64,000 nucleotides of DNA from contig NZ_CACSJM010000005.1 of the NCBI RefSeq assembly GCF_902706185.1, positions 1-64,000 of the forward strand. The letters run 5' to 3'. The stretch is from Roseomonas sp. 18066 (lineage in GTDB: Bacteria; Pseudomonadota; Alphaproteobacteria; Acetobacterales; Acetobacteraceae). Shown here piece by piece: positions 59,548-64,000 of this stretch; position 1 is the first letter of the stretch; every line of letters begins with the position of its first letter. The translations under genes and the position numbers were made by a program. The notes under the pieces are model-generated. The model was not told where the DNA came from and did not search any database. It was given only the letters and a program-made list of their open reading frames with translations.

Positions 59548-61155
59548 ATGAACGGCATGGTGGTCGCAGCCCAACCCGAGGCGGCGGAGGCAGGGGTCGA
59601 GGTGTTGCGGCGCGGCGGCAATGCGGTGGATGCCGCGATCGCCTGCGCTTTCAGCCAGGGCGTGGTCGATCCGCAGATGTGCGGCATTGCCGGCTTCGGC
59701 GCGATGCAGATCTGCCTGCCGCAGCGGGGCGTGCACACGGTGCTGGAGTTCTTCGGCCGGGCGCCTTTAGCCGCCACGCCGGACATGTGGGAAAAGAAGT
59801 TCATCGGCCAGTCGCGCGATGGCTTCGTCTTCCTGCTGGACGACCAGAGCAATGATTGCGGCTATGGCGCCATCGGCGCGCCGGGCAATGTCGCGGGCTA
59901 TTGCGAGGCGCTGTCGCGCTTCGGCACGCTGCCGCTGGCCGAGGTGATGCGGCCGGCGATCGAGCAGGCGCATCGCGGCGTGCTGGTGCGACCCTATATG
60001 CATTACTACTGGGCGCTGGACCATCATGGCGATGGCCAGGTCAATGTCGAGGACAAGCTGCGCTTCAGCGAGACCGGGCGGCAGGTCTATTTCCGCCCCG
60101 ACGGCCGGATGAAGAAGCCCGGCGAGATCCTGCGCAATCCGGAGATGGCGCGCACGCTGGAGCGGCTGGCCGAAGGTGGCGCCGAGAGCTTCTATCGCGG
60201 CGAGCTGGCGCTCCAGATGGTGGCCGACCTGGAGCGCGGCGGCAGCCTGCTGCGCGCCGCGGATTTTGCCGAGTACCGCGTGCGCGAGAAGGCGCCGGTC
60301 TGGGGCCGCTATCGCGGGCATCGCATCGCCAGCAACCCGCCGCCGGCGGGTGGCGGCTCGCTGCTGGAGCTGCTGCAGATCCTGGAGAATTTCGACCTGG
60401 CCAGCCTGCCGCATAACGGGCCGGAGCATCTGCGCATCCTGGCGGAAGCCATGAAGTGGATGACCATCGACCGGGACGCGCATATGGGCGATCCCGACTT
60501 CGTCGATGTGCCGCTGGACCGGCTGCTGTCGGCGGATTACGCGGCAGCGCTGGCAGCGCGCATCCGTTCCGGCGAGAAGGCGCATGTGATCCGCGCGGAA
60601 GAACCGAAGGACCCGCCCGACACCACGGTGGTCTGCGTCATCGACAAGGACGGAAATGCGGTGTCGCTGACGCATACGCTGGGGATTCCCTCGGGCGTCA
60701 TCACGCCGGGGATGGGCTTCATGTATAATGGCTGCATGAGCGGCTTCGACCCACGACCGGGGCGGGCGGCGTCGATCGCGCCGGGCAAGAGCCGCGCCAG
60801 CGCCCTGGCGCCGACCATGCTGTTCGAGGGCGACCGGCCCAGCCTGGTGCTGGGCGCGCCGGGTGGCACCTATATCGTGCCGGCCATCGCCCAGGCGCTG
60901 ATGAATGTCGTCGATTTCGGCATGAGCATGGCCGAGGCCGTGGCGGCGCCGCGCATCGTCGCGCTGAGCGACACCATCGATGTCAGCAACCGCATCCCGC
61001 ATGGCGTCACCGCGGCGCTGGAGGCGATGGGCTATCCGGTCGCGCGGTCCTACCAGAGCCATGCCTTCGGCGCGGCGCATGGGCTGCTGGTGAAGGACGG
61101 CGTCATCACCGGCGGCGCCGACCCGCAGCGCGACGGCATGGCATTGGCGGTTTAG
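59548..61155 (+). CDS. gamma-glutamyltransferase family protein
   Basis: Ntn hydrolase of about 535 residues. The autoprocessing/nucleophile threonine is probably Thr359 in DTTVVCVIDKDGNAVSLTHT, which would split the chain into about 38 and 19 kDa subunits, as in the family. GGNAVDAAIACAFSQGVVDPQMCGIAG near the N-terminus and MGFMYNGCMSGFDP near 395 are conserved blocks. The chosen ATG follows AGGGGAAG; a Met seven codons earlier is possible. No signal peptide is visible, unlike classical periplasmic GGT, so an intracellular gamma-glutamyl or cephalosporin-acylase-like hydrolase is possible. Confidence 0.87.
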   Translation: MNGMVVAAQPEAAEAGVEVLRRGGNAVDAAIACAFSQGVVDPQMCGIAGFGAMQICLPQRGVHTVLEFFGRAPLAATPDMWEKKFIGQSRDGFVFLLDDQSNDCGYGAIGAPGNVAGYCEALSRFGTLPLAEVMRPAIEQAHRGVLVRPYMHYYWALDHHGDGQVNVEDKLRFSETGRQVYFRPDGRMKKPGEILRNPEMARTLERLAEGGAESFYRGELALQMVADLERGGSLLRAADFAEYRVREKAPVWGRYRGHRIASNPPPAGGGSLLELLQILENFDLASLPHNGPEHLRILAEAMKWMTIDRDAHMGDPDFVDVPLDRLLSADYAAALAARIRSGEKAHVIRAEEPKDPPDTTVVCVIDKDGNAVSLTHTLGIPSGVITPGMGFMYNGCMSGFDPRPGRAASIAPGKSRASALAPTMLFEGDRPSLVLGAPGGTYIVPAIAQALMNVVDFGMSMAEAVAAPRIVALSDTIDVSNRIPHGVTAALEAMGYPVARSYQSHAFGAAHGLLVKDGVITGGADPQRDGMALAV

Positions 61156-61172
61156 TTTGAGCGGGTGATTCA

Positions 61173-61199
61173 CGTCTGCGGCGAAGCGCGCCGCAGACG
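61173..61199. terminator. bidirectional hairpin between convergent genes
   Basis: A perfect 11-base stem (CGTCTGCGGCG / CGCCGCAGACG) with loop AAGCG fills the 52-base gap between the gamma-glutamyltransferase and IclR stops. T-runs are poor on both sides, so termination efficiency is uncertain, but the convergent position favours this role. Confidence 0.65.
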
Positions 61200-61207
61200 A
61201 TCACGCG

Positions 61208-62074
61208 CTAGCCAAACTCCATCGCCGAGGCGGCGCGGCGCAGCACCGGGTCGAAGGGGCTGACCTGCGCCGCGATCGCCGCCGCCTCGCGCCGCAACAG
61301 AACAGCGATGACGGCGCGGCGCTCGGCGGTCAGGCGGTCGGTGGTGGTGCCGACGCTGATCGCCGCCAGCGCCCGCCCCTGGCGGTCCAGCACCGGCACG
61401 CCAAGCCCCGCCATGCCCGGGATCAGCCCGGTGGCGCCGCCGGCATGGCCATCGGCGCGGATCTGCAGCAGCTCGGCCCTGAGCGCCGCCTCGTCCTGCC
61501 CGACGAACTGCCGCAGCCGCGGCAGGTTGTGGCGGATGATTTCTTCCTGTTCGGCCTCGGGGAGGAAGGCGAGGATCGCGCTGGCGCCTTGTCCGAGTCC
61601 CAGGGGCACGCGCCCGCCGATATCGCCGGTGAAGGAGCGGATCGGCAAGGGCCCGGCGCTGCGGTCGATGCAGACGGCGTCGTAGCCGTTGTGGACCAGC
61701 AGGAAGAGCGTCTCGCCCAAGGACGCCGTCAGCCGCAACAGCACCGGCCGCGCGATCTCGCGCAGCCCATGCGGCGTGCCGGCGCGCGCGGCGAGCACGA
61801 AGAGGTCGAGCCCCAGCGTGTAGCGCTTGCTGCGCGGGTCATGGCCGACCACGCCTTCCTCGACCAGGCTGCGCAGCATGCGGTGCACGCTCGGCCGCGG
61901 CAGGCCGGCGGCTTCCGACAGGGCGGTGAGCCGCAGCCCGCCCGGGCCGCTCTCGCCGATCAGCCGCAGCAGGCCGAAAGCGCGCTGCACCGCACCAGCC
62001 GTCTCGCTCACCGCGGCGAGCCCGCGCGGATGTTCCATTTTCCGGGCCAAACCGGCGGCATTGAAAGCCTCCAC
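61208..62074 (-). CDS. IclR family transcriptional regulator (hydantoinase-linked)
   Basis: Regulator of about 288 residues. The winged HTH (LTALSEAAGLPRPSVHRMLRSL) lies near residues 49-70, followed by the effector domain with CIDRSAGPLPIRSF and GQGASAILAFLP. The ATG used has GGAAGTGG just upstream; a Met at codon 13 is an alternative. It is divergent from the HyuA-type gene and shares a 129-base promoter region with it, so that operon is the likely target. It shares no close similarity with the first IclR protein beyond the family fold. Confidence 0.88.
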   Translation of the reverse strand: MEAFNAAGLARKMEHPRGLAAVSETAGAVQRAFGLLRLIGESGPGGLRLTALSEAAGLPRPSVHRMLRSLVEEGVVGHDPRSKRYTLGLDLFVLAARAGTPHGLREIARPVLLRLTASLGETLFLLVHNGYDAVCIDRSAGPLPIRSFTGDIGGRVPLGLGQGASAILAFLPEAEQEEIIRHNLPRLRQFVGQDEAALRAELLQIRADGHAGGATGLIPGMAGLGVPVLDRQGRALAAISVGTTTDRLTAERRAVIAVLLRREAAAIAAQVSPFDPVLRRAASAMEFG

Positions 62075-62085
62075 TTCCGCTCAGC

Positions 62086-62124
62086 GAAATTCTGAACGCA
62101 TAGCTCTCATTCACAGAAAATGTG
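62086..62124. promoter_or_regulatory. candidate regulatory dyads between the IclR and hydantoinase genes
   Basis: CACA-GAAAA-TGTG (62112-62124) is a perfect dyad. TCAG-N7-CTGA (62081-62095) is a second. GAAATTCT (62086-62093) also occurs in the dyad before the other IclR gene. Any of these could be the IclR operator; the evidence is symmetry and position only. Confidence 0.3.
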
Positions 62125-62203
62125 GCTTGCGGAGCGGCCCGGTGCAACGAAATAGTAATCGCCATCCACCGCATTCATCCTTCCAAGGGGGAGTTGCTCG
62201 GGC

Positions 62204-64000
62204 ATGGCGCGTTGGCGTGTAGGCGTGGATTCGGGCGGCACCTTCACCGATGTCTGCCTCTTCGACGAGGAAGACGGCCGCGTCGAAGTCTGGAAGGTGT
62301 CCTCGACGCCGGATGATCCGTCGCGCGGCATCGCCCAGGGTGTCGAGGAAGGTATGCGCCGCGTGGCGCCCGAGGCCGGCGACAAGCCCGGCGCGCCGGT
62401 CGCCTATTTCGGCCATGGCACCACGGTCGCCACCAATGCGCTGATCCAGCATCGCGGCGTTCGCACCGGCCTTGTCACCACCGACGGTTTTCGCGACCTG
62501 CTGGAGATCGGGCGCCAAAAACGGCCCGACCTCTACGACATGCAGGCCGACAAGCCGCCGACGCTGGTGCCGCGCGACCTGCGCCAGGAAGTGCCGGAGC
62601 GCGTGCGCTACACCGGCGAGATCGACACGCCGCTGGACGAGGCGAAGATGCGCGAGGCCGCGCGCGCGCTGAAGGCCGCCGACGTCAAGGCCATCGCCGT
62701 CTCCTTCCTCTACGGCTTCATCCGCCCCGAGCATGAGAAGCGCGCGGTGGAGATCCTGCGCGAGGAGCACCCGGACGCCTTCATCTGCGCCGGCCACGAG
62801 ATCGCGCCCGAATTCCGCGAATATGAGCGGCTGTCGACCGTCGTGCTGAACGCCTATCTCGGCCCCGTCATGCGCCGCTACATCGAGCGCCTGACGCCGC
62901 GGCTGCAGGAGCTGGGCATGACGGCGACGCCGCATCTGACGCAGAGCAATGGCGGCGTCATCGGCTTCGCCGCGGCGGCCGACATGCCGGTGCGCACCGT
63001 GCTGTCCGGGCCCTCCACCGGCGTCGTCGGCGCCCAGGCGATCGGCACCCTCGCCGGCTTCGAGGAGCTGATCACCTTCGACATGGGCGGCACCTCCACC
63101 GATGTCGCGCTGCTGCAGGGCGGCCAGTGCAAGATGACCTCGGAGGCCGTGGTGCATGGCTATCCGATCAAGGCGCCGATGCTCGACATCCACACCGTCG
63201 GCGCCGGCGGCGGCTCGATCGCCTATGTCGATGCCGGTGGCCTTCTGAAGGTCGGCCCGCGCAGCTGCGGCGCCGATCCCGGCCCGGTCTGCTACGCCCG
63301 CGGCAACGAGGAGCCCGCCACCACCGACGCGAATGTCGTGTTGCAGACGCTGAACCCGGAATATCTTCTGGGCGGCCGCATGGCCGTGCGCCAGGATCTG
63401 GCGCGCGAGGCCATTGGCAGGCTGGCCGAAAAACTCGGCCTCGGCGTGATGGAGACGGCGCAGGGAATCCTGTCGGTCGTGACGGCCAATATGGCCCGCG
63501 CCATCCGCGTCATCTCCATCCAGCGCGGGCATGATCCGCGCGACTACACGCTGATGGCCTTCGGCGGCGCCGGCCCCCTGCATGCCGCGCGCCTGGCCAA
63601 GGAGCTGGAGATGAAGCGCGTGCTGGTGCCGCGCAACCCCGGCATCCTCTGCGCCATGGGCCTGCTGCTGACCGACCTGCGCGCCGATTTCGCCGCGACC
63701 AAGCTGCTGCCGGCGACGGAAGCCTCGGTGATCGAGGTTGCCGCCAGCTTCGCCAGCCTCACCGCCCGCGCCGAAGACTGGTTCGACCAGGAGCATATCG
63801 CCGCCGCGGCGCGCCGCCTGACGCGCACCGCCGACATGCGCTATGCCGGGCAGAATTACGAGCTGGCCGTGCCGCTGCCCGATGGCCCGGTAACCGCCGA
63901 GACCATGCAGGCGCTGGGCGTCGGATTCGCCGAGCTGCACCGCCAGCGCTACGGTTTCGTGGCCGAGGGCGAGCCGGTGCAGCTGGTCACGCTGCGCCTC
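62204..64000 (+). CDS. hydantoinase/oxoprolinase A-subunit family protein (HyuA-like), 3' end outside window
   Basis: The frame stays open for 599 codons to the window edge; family members have about 690. GVDSGGTFTDVCLFD at the N-terminus and FDMGGTSTDVALLQGG near residue 290 are the two ATPase-fold motifs of HyuA/5-oxoprolinase/acetone-carboxylase subunits. FGHGTTVATNALIQ near 67 and GAGGGSIAYVDAGG near 335 are also typical. These enzymes use ATP to open cyclic amides or activate ketones, normally with a HyuB partner encoded next, here out of view. A GGGGGAG site precedes the ATG. Exact substrate (5-oxoproline, N-methylhydantoin, other) cannot be decided. Confidence 0.92.
   Translation, partial: MARWRVGVDSGGTFTDVCLFDEEDGRVEVWKVSSTPDDPSRGIAQGVEEGMRRVAPEAGDKPGAPVAYFGHGTTVATNALIQHRGVRTGLVTTDGFRDLLEIGRQKRPDLYDMQADKPPTLVPRDLRQEVPERVRYTGEIDTPLDEAKMREAARALKAADVKAIAVSFLYGFIRPEHEKRAVEILREEHPDAFICAGHEIAPEFREYERLSTVVLNAYLGPVMRRYIERLTPRLQELGMTATPHLTQSNGGVIGFAAAADMPVRTVLSGPSTGVVGAQAIGTLAGFEELITFDMGGTSTDVALLQGGQCKMTSEAVVHGYPIKAPMLDIHTVGAGGGSIAYVDAGGLLKVGPRSCGADPGPVCYARGNEEPATTDANVVLQTLNPEYLLGGRMAVRQDLAREAIGRLAEKLGLGVMETAQGILSVVTANMARAIRVISIQRGHDPRDYTLMAFGGAGPLHAARLAKELEMKRVLVPRNPGILCAMGLLLTDLRADFAATKLLPATEASVIEVAASFASLTARAEDWFDQEHIAAAARRLTRTADMRYAGQNYELAVPLPDGPVTAETMQALGVGFAELHRQRYGFVAEGEPVQLVTLRL

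Overview
The window looks like chromosomal DNA of a high-GC (about 70% by eye) alphaproteobacterium, most likely an Acetobacteraceae/Roseomonas-type environmental heterotroph. This is inferred from protein content and base composition, since the window holds no rRNA, tRNA or other phylogenetic marker. The first 29 bases are a Nextera/Tn5 adapter remnant, so base 1 is an assembly edge and not biology. The right edge cuts through a hydantoinase gene. I see no CRISPR array, insertion sequence, phage gene or tRNA.

Layout. 1-6.5 kb: an orphan TRAP binding protein, an M3 oligopeptidase, an AbgB-like M20 amidohydrolase and a family-5 (peptide-type) ABC binding protein. 6.6-11.5 kb: an aldehyde dehydrogenase with its own terminator, then a coupled carboxymuconolactone-decarboxylase-like gene, two tandem SDR genes and a Bug (tripartite tricarboxylate) binding protein. 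11.5-17.7 kb (minus strand): a second family-5 binding protein, a C69 dipeptidase, an MFS transporter and an exported Fes-like esterase. 17.8-22.7 kb: a glycerol operon made of a DeoR/GlpR regulator, an FAD glycerol-3-phosphate dehydrogenase-like protein with a BFD [2Fe-2S] tail, a second FAD oxidoreductase and glycerol kinase. 22.7-27.5 kb (minus): a third family-5 binding protein, and a kinase/SDR/acyl-CoA dehydrogenase trio that resembles the lvaA/lvaD/lvaC functions of 4-hydroxyacyl-CoA catabolism.

27.6-43.3 kb: one quinone-oxidoreductase-like MDR gene (+) faces a tightly packed 13-gene minus-strand run. In transcription order the run is CaiB CoA-transferase, two acyl-CoA dehydrogenases, enoyl-CoA hydratase-like protein, tyrosine-phosphatase-like protein, Bug binding protein, a PRISE-like enone reductase, a complete Liv-type ABC importer (binding protein, LivG, LivF, LivH, LivM) and an NDP-forming acyl-CoA synthetase. 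A divergent IclR regulator sits at the head with a perfect dyad in the shared promoter region. I read the run as an import, CoA-activation and beta-oxidation system for an unidentified organic acid.

43.3-53.1 kb: flavin reductase, a Nudix hydrolase divergent from a DUF47-Pit phosphate transport pair (with two PHO-box-like sites between them), a MetX-like hydrolase coupled to an M81/MlrC peptidase, a YqaA-like membrane protein, a LuxR-type regulator, a LysE exporter and an M20 deacylase. 53.3-59.4 kb: a sugar-acid operon (Bug protein, ketoglutarate-semialdehyde-type dehydrogenase, IlvD/Edd dehydratase, RraA-like protein) divergent from a GntR/FCD regulator. 59.5-64 kb: gamma-glutamyltransferase, an IclR regulator and the 5' 599 codons of a HyuA-type hydantoinase/oxoprolinase.

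Two themes stand out. Eight extracytoplasmic binding proteins, seven of them without permeases beside them, mark a scavenger of carboxylates and peptides. A family of four interspersed hairpins, whose stems covary between copies, sits at gene 3' ends, and two inverted copies bracket one Bug gene.
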